The translations under genes were made by a program, and so were the position numbers. Shown here in pieces: positions 42,503 to 51,690 of a stretch of DNA of 64,000 nt (positions are counted from its first letter, which is position 1; each line of letters starts with the position of its first letter). The notes beneath the pieces are model-generated. The model saw only the letters and a list, made by a program, of their open reading frames with translations. It was not told where the DNA came from and searched no databases. The DNA lies in NCBI GenBank assembly GCA_947475895.1, contig CANJMF010000015.1, positions 1 to 64,000 of the forward strand, written 5' to 3'. The stretch comes from Fidelibacterota bacterium. Lineage in GTDB: Bacteria; Pseudomonadota; Alphaproteobacteria; Rhodospirillales; Rhodospirillaceae.

Positions 42503-43234
42503 ATGGCGCAACTCTATGTGGGTACGGCAGGGTGGAGCATTCCTAAAACGCATGCTTCAAATTTCCCTCGCGTAAGCACTCAGTTGGAACGCTATGCGCA
42601 GGTTCTTACGGCCGTAGAAATCAACAGCTCATTCTACCGCTCCCACAAGCCCAGCACATATACGCGGTGGGCCGCCTCGGTGCCGGACGGGTTTCGATTT
42701 ACCGTGAAGATGCCGCGCGAAATCACGCATATGCGCAAGTTGGTCGACGTTGCGGAATGTCTAACGCGTTTTCTCGCTGAAATAGAAGAACTCGGCAAAA
42801 AACTAGGGCCAGTGTTGGTGCAACTGCCTCCCAGCTTGCGCTACAATGAGGTGGCCGCGCTGAATTTTTTTGAATCTTTTCGCACGAAATTTGCCGGAGG
42901 TATTGCGTGCGAACCACGTCATTCCACTTGGTTCACTGAAGCGGTAAATGCGCGCTTTGAGGCGCTTCATATTGCCCGTGTGGTCGCCGATCCCCCGGTC
43001 GTGCCGCACGCAATCGAGCCCGGCGGCAATCGAAAGCTCTTATATTTGCGCCTTCATGGCGCGCCGAAGATATATTACTCGCCCTATGGGCCTGAACAGA
43101 TTTCCAAAATCGCGGCCGTCATGCGGCGCGCATCGGACGGCGCCGCAGCGTGTTGGTGCATCTTCGACAACACCGCTCTTGGCGAGGCGACGAAAGACGC
43201 CCTCGACCTTGTATCGCGCTTCGCTCGGCCTTAG
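42503..43234 (+). CDS. DUF72 (YecE-like) family protein
   Basis: The 243-aa product matches DUF72, a TIM-barrel-like family: LYVGTAGWSIP, VEINSSFYRSHKPSTYTRWA, FRFTVKMPREITHMRKL, GPVLVQLPPSL, ACEPRHSTWFT, YLRLHGAPKIYYSPYG and WCIFDNTALGEA. The function is unknown. ATG 42503 follows GGAG at 42491; the upstream frame has no family similarity. The promoter suggests induction in the general stress response. Confidence 0.85.
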   Translation: MAQLYVGTAGWSIPKTHASNFPRVSTQLERYAQVLTAVEINSSFYRSHKPSTYTRWAASVPDGFRFTVKMPREITHMRKLVDVAECLTRFLAEIEELGKKLGPVLVQLPPSLRYNEVAALNFFESFRTKFAGGIACEPRHSTWFTEAVNARFEALHIARVVADPPVVPHAIEPGGNRKLLYLRLHGAPKIYYSPYGPEQISKIAAVMRRASDGAAACWCIFDNTALGEATKDALDLVSRFARP

Positions 43235-43251
43235 TAATCAGGTCGAGCTAT

Positions 43252-43719
43252 TTATCGTTTCGCCAACGCTGTATTCGTGTTGCGAAGGCGGTGGCTGAAG
43301 ATCGTGCACATCTGAAACAAGACGGCGGGATTAGCCTTCAAGAACGTGCGAAAAGACTGGCGATCGATACGGAACGCAACAACGTCGGTAACGGCGGCAA
43401 CGTTGGCGGATCGCGGGTAGTCGTCGAACACCGACATTTCGCCGAAATAGGACGTTGGCCCCAAGGTCGTGATTGGGATACGCACTCCGTCCTTGGAGAC
43501 ATAAACTTCAACCGTTCCTTGCCGGACGATCAGCAGATCGTTCGTCGCTTCGCCCTCCATGAGGATAATGTCGCCGGCAGCAAATGATTCCGACGTGACG
43601 AGATTGAGAATTTCGTGGCGTTCCGACACCGGCACATCTTTAAACAGCGTTACGGTCCCAAAAAATCCAGGTCGTCGCCGTTCGCTTTTGTGTTGGCCAT
43701 TTGATCGCCCATTCCGCAA
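43252..43719 (-). CDS. Cyclic nucleotide-binding domain protein
   Basis: The 155-aa product is one cNMP-binding fold: LFKDVPVSERHEILNLVTSE, FAAGDIILMEGEATNDLLIV, then LGPTSYFGEMSVFDDYPRSA, the phosphate-binding cassette with the FGE and PRSA elements. There is no HTH, so it is not a Crp-type DNA-binding regulator. It may sense cAMP or act as a stand-alone regulatory module. It is cytoplasmic and its stop lies close to the convergent DUF72 stop. Confidence 0.8.
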   Translation of the reverse strand: MRNGRSNGQHKSERRRPGFFGTVTLFKDVPVSERHEILNLVTSESFAAGDIILMEGEATNDLLIVRQGTVEVYVSKDGVRIPITTLGPTSYFGEMSVFDDYPRSANVAAVTDVVAFRIDRQSFRTFLKANPAVLFQMCTIFSHRLRNTNTALAKR

Positions 43720-43948
43720 ACCCCTGACTATCGTTCTAAATCGTGCCGTGCCCGGCTCTGCATACCGAAAAAGCTTTCAAAAGACACGCGTTTCGTCTCA
43801 TGAGGCTGTAACCCCCATGCGTAAAGGAAGTCCTTCGAGCAAAAAGCTTAAAGGGGCGTTCTACCTGTGGATGAGAAGCGCGCTTCTAATTGTCGCGATG
43901 CTGGGTGAATTGGCTGTAGAGAGCCACAAAGCGCGGGTGTGCATCAGG

Positions 43949-45721
43949 TTAAGGTGAAACCGCACTCTGATCAGTGACAATAAATTGAGCGCGCGCCAAA
44001 TTGGCGAAGCGGCCATTGGCGGCCACAAGCTCATCAAACGTGCCGACCTCGACTATTCGACCGGCTTCAAATACGAGGATGCGTGATGCTTTGCGCACCG
44101 TCGATAAACGGTGTGCGATGACAAAGGTGGTGCGGTTTTGCATGACTTCATCGAGTGCGCGCATAACCTTGGTTTCGGTGTCCGCATCGAGCGCGCTCGT
44201 GGCCTCGTCGAGAATAAGAATGGGCGGATTCTTCAAAAGTGCGCGCGCGATCGACAGGCGTTGACGTTCCCCACCGGAAAGCGATCGGCCACGCTCGCCG
44301 ACGAGATCGTCGAACCCATGAAATTTGTTATCGATGAATTCAAGCGCTTGCGCACGCCTTGCGGCCTCGCGCATTTCGTCCGCGGTCGCATCGGATTTTC
44401 CGACGCGCAAGTTATCGGCAATCGAACGGTTGAAGAGCAGAGCCTCTTGAAACACGACACCGATGTTTCGGCGCAACGCGGCGAGTTTGAATTTTCGTAT
44501 GTCGACGCCATCGATTTCGATAATGCCGGACTGTGGGTCAAAGGCGCGGTGCAAAAGGGCGATGGCCGTCGACTTTCCGGCACCTGTAGCGCCTACAAGA
44601 GCGATGGTTTCACCCGGCATCGCTTTGAAATTAAGATTCGCCGCCGCGAGACGGTTTCCGTCATATGAAAAAGAGACGTCTTTAAACTCTACCAAACCGA
44701 CCAAGCGGACGGGATCTGTCGAGTCCGGCATATCGCGAATGGCAGGAACCGTATCCCAAACCTGGAAAAACTCAGCGAGCCGTGGGGCGTCCGAAACGAT
44801 GCGATTGACGAAGCTGACGACCTGTTCCAATCGCACGATAATAAGACCCGCGAAATTCATAAACGTGACCATTTCACCGATAGTCGCCTTGCCTTGGATA
44901 TGCAAAAACGTGCCCACGACGATGATTGCCAGAACAGTCAACGTCGTCGCGGTTCGTGTTAGAACCACTGCCAAGGCCCACCACGAAAGCACGGGCATCT
45001 GTGCCTTAAGAAGACGGTCGATGACGGTCCGTAACTCGGCAACTTCCTGATCCAGCCGCGCAAAGCTTTGCACCAGCGCGATGTTGCCCAGCGCATCGGA
45101 TGCACTCTCGGCAAGGTCCGAATAGTGGCGCTCGACAGAACTCTGCAAAGTTTGAGTCTTGCGAGCAATCACGGCTGTGAGGCTCGCGAAGACGACGCAC
45201 AGCGCGATTAGCAGCAGGGCAAGTCGCCAATTGATGAAGAGCGAAATCGGCAATAGAACCAGCAGCGAAATGAACGATGAGAGGTTGTCGCGGAAGAAGC
45301 CGAGCCACAAGCCCATCAAAGAATCGGTGCCTTGCAGCATCACCTTCATGAGGCGGCCCGAGTGGGTGTTGCCGTAATAGGTGAGGGGGAGTTGTAAGAC
45401 GTGCTCGAAATAACCGGTCAGAACAAGCTGGCGGCGGCGGTGAGAAAGACGGTCGGAATGAAGCGCGATCAGCGTCCCGCTCGCGATGGTAAATAAACCG
45501 AAGCCCGCCCAAGCACCTAAAAGCACGCTGAGATGCGACCAAGCTGGCGCGACGCTGGCGGCTTGCGCGTTGGTAAGGGTATCGATGATGCGCCCAAGTA
45601 GTATGGGATCTGCAAACTGTGCCGTGGACAAGGCCAGATTCGCGATTGCTAGCGTCCAAGCCAAGCGGCTTTCGGATCCGAGCAGCGCTAGCGCGCGGCC
45701 ATAGATGCGAACAATATTCAT
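43949..45721 (-). CDS. ndvA: ABC transporter, ChvA/NdvA-like cyclic beta-glucan exporter
   Basis: The 590-aa product is a fused half-transporter: six membrane helices in residues 1-320, then an ATPase with Walker [13 protein letters not shown], signature LSGGERQR and Walker [12 protein letters not shown]. The start, [20 protein letters not shown], strongly resembles ChvA/NdvA, which export cyclic beta-1,2-glucan to the periplasm in rhizobia. It dimerises. The assignment rests on recalled resemblance; other MsbA-type lipid exporters are the alternative. No glucan synthase is in the window. It follows the second ABC gene by 32 bases. Confidence 0.75.
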   Translation of the reverse strand: MNIVRIYGRALALLGSESRLAWTLAIANLALSTAQFADPILLGRIIDTLTNAQAASVAPAWSHLSVLLGAWAGFGLFTIASGTLIALHSDRLSHRRRQLVLTGYFEHVLQLPLTYYGNTHSGRLMKVMLQGTDSLMGLWLGFFRDNLSSFISLLVLLPISLFINWRLALLLIALCVVFASLTAVIARKTQTLQSSVERHYSDLAESASDALGNIALVQSFARLDQEVAELRTVIDRLLKAQMPVLSWWALAVVLTRTATTLTVLAIIVVGTFLHIQGKATIGEMVTFMNFAGLIIVRLEQVVSFVNRIVSDAPRLAEFFQVWDTVPAIRDMPDSTDPVRLVGLVEFKDVSFSYDGNRLAAANLNFKAMPGETIALVGATGAGKSTAIALLHRAFDPQSGIIEIDGVDIRKFKLAALRRNIGVVFQEALLFNRSIADNLRVGKSDATADEMREAARRAQALEFIDNKFHGFDDLVGERGRSLSGGERQRLSIARALLKNPPILILDEATSALDADTETKVMRALDEVMQNRTTFVIAHRLSTVRKASRILVFEAGRIVEVGTFDELVAANGRFANLARAQFIVTDQSAVSP

Positions 45722-45753
45722 AGCGAGGATCTCATGAGCTTGGCCAAACGAAG

Positions 45754-47697
45754 TTAAGGAGCATGGCGAATAGAGCGATGTCGCCGGCCCTGCCGCCAGT
45801 TTGCGAACCGTTTACCCCAGCGCGGACGCGCGGTTGACGCCGCCGTCGAGCGAGGCTTCAATTTCAAACGATCCCCGCCGGAGTCATGAATGATCTGCAG
45901 TGTCCTTGTATGGTAAGTCGCAAGGTCTGGGCGATGCCCAATGCTTAAGACCGTTGTATCCTTGAGCTCGTCGTTGAACAAAGTCATGACGCGGTGTTGG
46001 CTTTCTTGATCCAGCGCGGCGGTGGCTTCGTCTAGAAACACCCAAGGCGGTCGATGTAAAATAAGCCTGGCAAATGCTAAACGCTGTTGCTCGCCAAGGG
46101 AAAGGCCTTTGTCCCACCGCCCTTCCTGATCGAGCGCGGCGTACAACTCGTCCAACCCGCATCGCTCCAGCGCTTTTTGCAAGACGTCGTTCGAAAACGT
46201 CTCGGGTGCGACGGGATAAGTTAAAGCGTAGCGCAATGTGCCCAGCGGCAAATAGGGCCGTTGCGGCATGAATGCCATGCTTTCCAAAGGCGGTGTCTTA
46301 ATCGTTCCCGATCCCCAAGGCCACAGCCCCGCAATAGCACGAAACAAGGTTGACTTGCCGGCCCCTGTTTCACCAACGATCAGGACACGATCACCCGGCA
46401 AGATATTCGCACTCGCATCGTCGATGACGCTCTGTCCATCGGGGCGAAGAATCTTCAGGCCTTGGAATGTCAAATGGCCGTCCGGATTTAAAACGCGTTC
46501 AATCCGTTCCGCGCCGTCTTCTACAATTGGCAACTCGTCCAGAGCCGCGCGAAAACGGCCCACACGGTGGATGGCCGCGCGCCAATCAGCTAAGCGTGAG
46601 AAGTTATCGACAAACCATCGCAATGACCCCTGCACCTGGCCAAACGCACCGGTTACCATCATCAAGTTCCCGAGCGTTAGATCACCGCCAAAATAAGCGG
46701 GGGCCGCAACCAGCATTGGCACAACGATGGACAGCCATCCTGTTCCGGCCGTAATGCAGGTGAGTTGGGCGAGGGATGTGGAAATGCGCCGCATCGTATC
46801 GACAACAGCCGAAAGTGCGCCTTCGAGCTGGCGTTTTTCATCCTTCTCGCCGCCATGCAGCGCGATGCTCTCGCCTGACTCGTTCACGCGCACGAGAGCA
46901 AAACGAAATTCCGCCTCGCGCGCGTATCTCTCGCCGTTTAGGGCGATAAGCGGCCGACCGATAAGCCAGGTTAGGCCGGAGCCAATGAAGGCATACACCA
47001 GCGCGCACCAAACCATGTAGCCGGGAATGGCGACGTTATGCCCCCCAATGTTGAATGCCATCTGCGTGGACAAGCCCCACAGCACACCGACAAAGGCGGT
47101 GAACTGCAGCAGCGAATTAATCGCGCCGCAGCTGAGGTCCGCCGTCGCATCGCCCAGCAAGCGCGTATCTTCTTGGATGCGCTGGTCCGGGTTTCGCCCA
47201 TCATCTCCCGCAAAGGTAAGTTGATACAGGCGCATGGGCTTGAGCCATTCGGTCAACAGATCGCGCGAAACCCATTCGCGCAAACGGTACTTCAAACGCT
47301 CCTGGAGGAATGTCTGTCCCACCGTAAGAGCCAGCATGATGCTGACAAGCGGCAGGAAAACCCAAAGGGAATGAATGAAGCCGGATAGATCTTTTTTTCC
47401 GATCGCATCGAAGAACTGGCCGTACCAAGTATTGAAGCGTACCTGCCCGACCATGCTGATGATCGTTACCAGGATCCAACCGACAAAAAGTGTCAACGCA
47501 ACCTTCGACCCCTTCACATGCCGCAGCGCGCGCGCGAAGAGGGATAGATCCCGCCCGATATTCAAATCGTGCATCGGAGCCGACACGCCGCTGTCTGCAA
47601 ATGAGGCTCCCGCTACCGTGGAAGCCGATGCTTTGCGCGCTCCCTCATGCCATGGGTGAGCGCCCGCGGAATGGCCTGATGAAAAATCGGCTTTCAT
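45754..47697 (-). CDS. ABC transporter ATP-binding/permease, SbmA/YddA-like
   Basis: The 647-aa product has a Gly/Ser-rich N-terminus, then a membrane domain of the ABC_membrane_2 type ([40 protein letters not shown]). The ATPase has Walker [35 protein letters not shown], signature [12 protein letters not shown] and Walker [12 protein letters not shown]. Such proteins (YddA and relatives) export or import peptides or fatty-acyl compounds. ATG at residue 42 is a shorter start. It may share a transcript with the ChvA-like gene. Confidence 0.8.
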   Translation of the reverse strand: MKADFSSGHSAGAHPWHEGARKASASTVAGASFADSGVSAPMHDLNIGRDLSLFARALRHVKGSKVALTLFVGWILVTIISMVGQVRFNTWYGQFFDAIGKKDLSGFIHSLWVFLPLVSIMLALTVGQTFLQERLKYRLREWVSRDLLTEWLKPMRLYQLTFAGDDGRNPDQRIQEDTRLLGDATADLSCGAINSLLQFTAFVGVLWGLSTQMAFNIGGHNVAIPGYMVWCALVYAFIGSGLTWLIGRPLIALNGERYAREAEFRFALVRVNESGESIALHGGEKDEKRQLEGALSAVVDTMRRISTSLAQLTCITAGTGWLSIVVPMLVAAPAYFGGDLTLGNLMMVTGAFGQVQGSLRWFVDNFSRLADWRAAIHRVGRFRAALDELPIVEDGAERIERVLNPDGHLTFQGLKILRPDGQSVIDDASANILPGDRVLIVGETGAGKSTLFRAIAGLWPWGSGTIKTPPLESMAFMPQRPYLPLGTLRYALTYPVAPETFSNDVLQKALERCGLDELYAALDQEGRWDKGLSLGEQQRLAFARLILHRPPWVFLDEATAALDQESQHRVMTLFNDELKDTTVLSIGHRPDLATYHTRTLQIIHDSGGDRLKLKPRSTAASTARPRWGKRFANWRQGRRHRSIRHAP

Positions 47698-47904
47698 AAG
47701 TGCCGCGCGCGCGAAATCTGGACGAATTTGGGTGAGTTACAGTTGGGCTCTCTCATTGATTGAGATAACGCGCGCACGCGCTAAACGTCGCGCTATCGCA
47801 ATCGTATACGCGAGCGCCAAAGGCATGAGATCGCGTGCTATTATTGCAATAAAATCAATTATTTAGGAGAAGAGGCCGGTGCGCCGGGTAAGCTCGTTCG
47901 AATC

Positions 47905-48459
47905 TCACTGCGGTCGCTTAAGAAAATCGTCGATGAAACTCATAACGCGGCCGAACTCAGCATCGATTTTGGACCCGAGTGTGCCAATGCCCGACCAATC
48001 CTTAAGCTGCGCGGACTTTTCGAGGTCGCCACACAGATCCGCCAAGTGGGTTGCAAAGGCCGAGCGCGCCGCGCCTTTTGCCGCGTGAGCTGCACGCGCC
48101 AGCGCGCTTGCGTCACGCGCGACAATGAGATCGCGGATTTCCTTTGCCGAACCCGCTTCGCTCGACTGGAAGAGCGTCAGCATTTCGCGCGCGAAAGCAT
48201 CGTCGGCGGCATGCATGACGTCGGACAGGCCTTTCACGTCGATCGGCACCGGTTCGTCGAATTTAGACGTGTGCATGTGTGCCTGCGGTGCCTCTGCTGC
48301 ACGCGCCGAATCGCTGGAGCGACGCAGCGCGATCGCGGCCGGAAGCCATTTCCGCATCATTTTATTCAAAGCGTCAAGATTGGTCGGCTTCGACAAATAA
48401 TCATCCATGCCGCTTATTTTGCGCAACGGCTCCCCGGTGATGCCCCCGCTGGGAATCAC
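47905..48459 (-). pseudogene. REC-Hpt remnant of a hybrid histidine kinase
   Basis: The 184-aa product starts with the last quarter of a receiver domain (GMDDYLSKPTNLDALNKMM, including the conserved Lys), a linker, then a full Hpt domain with the phospho-accepting His125 in ARAAHAAKGAARSA. The receiver Asp and all kinase domains are missing. It lies 64 bases downstream of the complete hybrid kinase on the same strand. The Hpt could still work as a phosphotransfer protein with that kinase, but the broken receiver indicates a truncated gene. The start is GTG 48459. Downstream 47698-47904 holds no gene. Confidence 0.65.
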
Positions 48460-48478
48460 TTTCCTTTTATTTATGCAG

Positions 48479-48526
48479 TAGCTTAATCGACCTTATTCGA
48501 CCCGATACTAATTCGCAATTAAGCTA
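48479..48526. repeat. Inverted repeat at the kinase/remnant junction
   Basis: TAGCTTAAT (48479-48487) and ATTAAGCTA (48518-48526) are perfect 9-bp arms separated by 30 bases. The right arm covers the kinase stop codon. It could be a scar of the deletion or a weak terminator; a T-run is absent. Confidence 0.55.
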
Positions 48527-50110
48527 AAGGCGTAGCCCGCCAAGGTACAAAGACACCGCATCCGCCAACTGCTCCAAATTGAACGGCTTCGAAAGCTTTG
48601 GAATGTTGGGGTCCACGTCCGCGGGCAACTCCGCGTACCCGGTCACCAAAAGCACAGGTAGATTGGGGCTCTGCTTTTTCAGCGTGCCGATTAGCTCCGC
48701 GCCGGTCATTTCCGGCATGGCATGATCCGTGATGACGAGGTCTACGTTGGATGCTTTGCTCAACGCGAGAAGGGCCTCTTTCGCGCTGCTGGCTTCAATG
48801 ACCGAATGGCCCAATTCTTCCAGCATGGCGGTCGTGTTCAGCAACACAAGCCGGTCGTCATCAACCACGAGAATGCATTTCGGTTGCAGGGCCACAGCCG
48901 CCGACGGCGCAGCCGCGGGTTCGGTGATCGCCGCGCCGGCTTCTGCAACCGGCAGCCAAATTTCTGCTGTCGTGCCTTCGCCGACGACACTCTTCACAAC
49001 AAACCGCCCACCCAATTGTTCGGCCATACCGTGAACCATGGAGAGGCCCAGGCCGGTGCCTTTGCCAACACCTTTAGTCGTAAAGAACGGCTCCATGGCG
49101 CGCAAAAGCGTTGCTTCATCCATACCGTGCCCGCTATCGCCGACCGCGAGTGCGACAAATTCGCCGGTCGAAGCAGCAATTTTGTGCGACAGGGCTTCAT
49201 CAATTGTTTCACGGCGCGCTGTCAGGCGGATGCTTCCGCCCTCCGGCATGGCGTCGCGCGCGTTGACCACGAGATTCAACAGCGCCGATTCGAGCTGATT
49301 GATATCCGCGCGCACCAACGGCAGTTTCTTCGGAACTTCGAACGCCAAAGAGAACGTAGGACCGAGGCTTCGTTCGAAAAGCGAAGCCAAATCGTTCACC
49401 AATGTATGAACGTCGGCCGTTTCGAGTTTCAGCTCTTGCCGACGCGCAAACGCCAGCATGCGTTGAATCAGCGTAGCGCCGCGTTTCGCCGCTTCTTGCG
49501 CATTGTCGATAAACATTTTCAATCTTTGATCGTCCGGCAGGCGCCTTTGCGCGAGCTCCAGGCTGGACATGATCGCCATCAACAGGTTGTTGAAATCGTG
49601 CGCGATGCCTCCGGTCAGCTTCCCGACGGCTTCAAGTTTTTGCGATTGAAACAAGGCTTCGCGGGCACGACTGAGTGCCATCTCGGCTTCGCGTTTTTCG
49701 GTTAAATCGCGCGTGATCTTCGCAAACCCGACCAGTTCGCCTTCCGGCGTGCGGATGGGATCGATAACGACGGCGGCCCAAAAGCGCGTCCCGTCTTTGC
49801 GCATCCGCCAGCCTTCACCGATAAAGCGGCCCGTCTCCCGTGCCGTCGCCAACGCGCGCGCGGGCGCGCCAGCCAACTTTTCCTCGGGCGTATAGAACCG
49901 CGAAAAGTGGTGGCCGATAATTTCGGAGGCTTGATAACCCTTAAGGCGCTGCGCGCCGGGATTCCAGCTCGAGACTTGGCCATCCACGTGCAGCATGTAG
50001 ATGGCGTAGTCGGTTATGGCATCGACAAGAAGACGATACCGGCCGTCTTCCGTAAGCGAGGCAAGAAACCGACCTTCCCTGCTAATGTCCGTTTGCGCGT
50101 CCAATGCCAT
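48524..50110 (-). CDS. PAS hybrid histidine kinase with C-terminal receiver
   Basis: The 528-aa product has a PAS domain (residues 22-140, with WNPGAQRLKGYQASEIIG), HisKA with phospho-accepting His171 in GGIAHDFNNLL, and HATPase with N box LVVNARDAMPEGG, GDSGHGMD and GTGLGLSMVHG. A receiver domain follows with ILVVDDDR, Asp462 in VITDHAMP and Lys508 in LSKPF. No membrane segment is present, so it senses a cytoplasmic signal. An EcfG-type promoter lies upstream. The REC-Hpt remnant downstream may receive phosphate from it. Confidence 0.9.
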   Translation of the reverse strand: MALDAQTDISREGRFLASLTEDGRYRLLVDAITDYAIYMLHVDGQVSSWNPGAQRLKGYQASEIIGHHFSRFYTPEEKLAGAPARALATARETGRFIGEGWRMRKDGTRFWAAVVIDPIRTPEGELVGFAKITRDLTEKREAEMALSRAREALFQSQKLEAVGKLTGGIAHDFNNLLMAIMSSLELAQRRLPDDQRLKMFIDNAQEAAKRGATLIQRMLAFARRQELKLETADVHTLVNDLASLFERSLGPTFSLAFEVPKKLPLVRADINQLESALLNLVVNARDAMPEGGSIRLTARRETIDEALSHKIAASTGEFVALAVGDSGHGMDEATLLRAMEPFFTTKGVGKGTGLGLSMVHGMAEQLGGRFVVKSVVGEGTTAEIWLPVAEAGAAITEPAAAPSAAVALQPKCILVVDDDRLVLLNTTAMLEELGHSVIEASSAKEALLALSKASNVDLVITDHAMPEMTGAELIGTLKKQSPNLPVLLVTGYAELPADVDPNIPKLSKPFNLEQLADAVSLYLGGLRL

Positions 50111-50231
50111 CCCAACTTAAACCTTACCGGCAGCCCGTTCTGCGCGGCACTTTGCCGAACGCTGATAAGGTGTCCTCAAGGGAACGCAAGGGCTCAGGGA
50201 TTAAGCTTCCCGAGATTACGCCCAATGTCAT

Positions 50232-50256
50232 AACGTGTATGAGGGCCAAACGTTCC
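50232..50256 (-). promoter_or_regulatory. EcfG-type general stress promoter for the hybrid kinase
   Basis: On the minus strand GGAAC (50256-50252) is followed by 16 bases and CGTT (50235-50232). This matches GGAAC-N16-17-CGTT and sits 122 bases before the kinase start. The cupin gene diverges from the same region. Confidence 0.65.
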
Positions 50257-50345
50257 CCAGGGCCGTGTAAAAGGCTCGAAGAGCTCATTTTCCGGTTATT
50301 TTAGCCTTCGAATTCACCGATTTAATCACTTTGCGGGGCAATCTG

Positions 50346-50774
50346 ATGAAAACTTGGGTCGGTCTCGCGTTGTGTCTCAGCACTGCGGCTGTTGCCGCCG
50401 AGACGCCCCCGGCTCCGCCGCCCGCGTCCCTTGCAAAGACATACGTAAGCCCCGGTGGGGTGACGCTGCATCCCCTGACGGAGCCCAAGGCATTCGGTGG
50501 TGCGGAGGTCGAAATGGGCGAGCTGACGTTTCCGCCCAATAGCGATTCCGGCGAGCACGTTCATGGCGTGACGGAAACGTTCTACGTGCTCGAAGGTGAG
50601 TTTGAGCACGTCGTTGACGGCAAAAGCACCATTTTACGTCCCGGAATGGTGGGAAGCGTTCGCCCGCCGGCGAAGGTGCGTCACAAAACCGGTGCAATGG
50701 GGGCTAAAGTCCTTGTTATCTGGGCGCCCGGCGGAGAGATGGCCCGCTTGGCAGCGCGGTGGCGTGCGCAATAA
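50346..50774 (+). CDS. Secreted cupin-domain protein
   Basis: The 142-aa product has a signal peptide (VGLALCLSTAAVAAE) and a single cupin fold. The metal motif lies in NSDSGEHVHGVTETFYVLEG (cupin 1, with HxH and E) and the second motif is near VRPPAKVRHKTGA. It would be a periplasmic metal-binding or small-molecule enzyme with unknown substrate. ATG 50346 follows GGGG by about eight bases. It diverges from the kinase gene. Confidence 0.75.
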   Translation: MKTWVGLALCLSTAAVAAETPPAPPPASLAKTYVSPGGVTLHPLTEPKAFGGAEVEMGELTFPPNSDSGEHVHGVTETFYVLEGEFEHVVDGKSTILRPGMVGSVRPPAKVRHKTGAMGAKVLVIWAPGGEMARLAARWRAQ

Positions 50775-50802
50775 CGGGGCCGAGATGGCTCTAGGCCGAA
50801 GA

Positions 50803-51657
50803 CTAAAGACGCTCAGCCTCAACGACCCAGATAGCACCTTTTAATAGAACACCGGTTGGCGTCGCGTACGGCCGCAACGCTTCACGAATTGCGCCTAGCG
50901 CTAAGCCTTGCGCAGCTTCCGGCTGACCTTCAAGCGCCCGGCTCGCCGCACCAATTTGCGACGCTTGCGACACGGCCTCTTCGAGATCGCCACCGCTTGC
51001 AATATCGAGCGTCAGATCTCTCGGCGAGATGCGCGGCACGCTAAAGCCCGCGTCAACAAGAATGCGTTTAACGCGTTCGACGTCGGCAAACGAAAAAGGA
51101 CCCGGATCTTCCGGTCCCGGTTTCGGTAGACGGGGTACGTGTTCATAGACTGCATGTAACGGCACACGCATCCACGGGTTCTCGTCGATCTTGCGCCAGC
51201 ACGTGAAAACCAATCGTCCGCCCGGCTTCAATGCTTTCCCGAAATTCACGAAGGCCGCGGTCGGATCGCCAAAGAACATCACGCCAAACCGCGACACTAA
51301 TACGTCGACAACCGGCGTCGGGAATGCGTGCTGCGCGGCGTCCGCGCAAATGAGGTCGACGTTTTTGCGTTGGGCAAGACGCTGCGCGGCGATACCGAGC
51401 ATAGGGGCGGATACATCAAGGCCCATAACTTTGCCTGCCGGCCCCACAAGGTCCGACAACGCTTCCGTCGTGCTGCCGCAACCGCAACCCAAATCAAGCA
51501 CCGACGCACCTCGTGCGACGCCGGCTTTTGCCAGCAGGATGTCGGCCACCGGCGCCAACATAAAATCGGTGTGCTTTTGCTGGTTGACCCAGCGCAACCC
51601 GCCCGCCCCATTCCAATATTCGATTTGGTCGCGATGCTGGTCTGTGGGATTGGACAA
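50803..51657 (-). CDS. Class I SAM-dependent methyltransferase
   Basis: The 284-aa product has motif I VLDLGCGCGSTTEAL, an acidic residue GLDVSAPML, DAAQHAFPTPVVDVLVSRFG (motif II), and LKPGGRLVFTCW (motif III). YWNGAGGLRWVNQQKHTD at the start is seen in UbiE-like methyltransferases. The substrate is unknown. TTG 51657 is chosen for GGGAGAG upstream. It lies 33 bases downstream of the malonyl-CoA synthetase gene, likely co-transcribed. Confidence 0.85.
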   Translation of the reverse strand: MSNPTDQHRDQIEYWNGAGGLRWVNQQKHTDFMLAPVADILLAKAGVARGASVLDLGCGCGSTTEALSDLVGPAGKVMGLDVSAPMLGIAAQRLAQRKNVDLICADAAQHAFPTPVVDVLVSRFGVMFFGDPTAAFVNFGKALKPGGRLVFTCWRKIDENPWMRVPLHAVYEHVPRLPKPGPEDPGPFSFADVERVKRILVDAGFSVPRISPRDLTLDIASGGDLEEAVSQASQIGAASRALEGQPEAAQGLALGAIREALRPYATPTGVLLKGAIWVVEAERL

Positions 51658-51690
51658 AAGACTCTCCCTTAAAGGTTTGCGCTCGAATTT

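Noticed and set aside
43816-43957. Small plus-strand ORF (about 46 aa) with a hydrophobic segment
   Set aside because: It has no ribosome-binding site, and its end overlaps the ABC transporter gene on the other strand.
47870-47915. GTTCGAATC, resembling a tRNA T-loop
   Set aside because: The flanking bases do not form a T-stem and no acceptor or anticodon arms can be folded.
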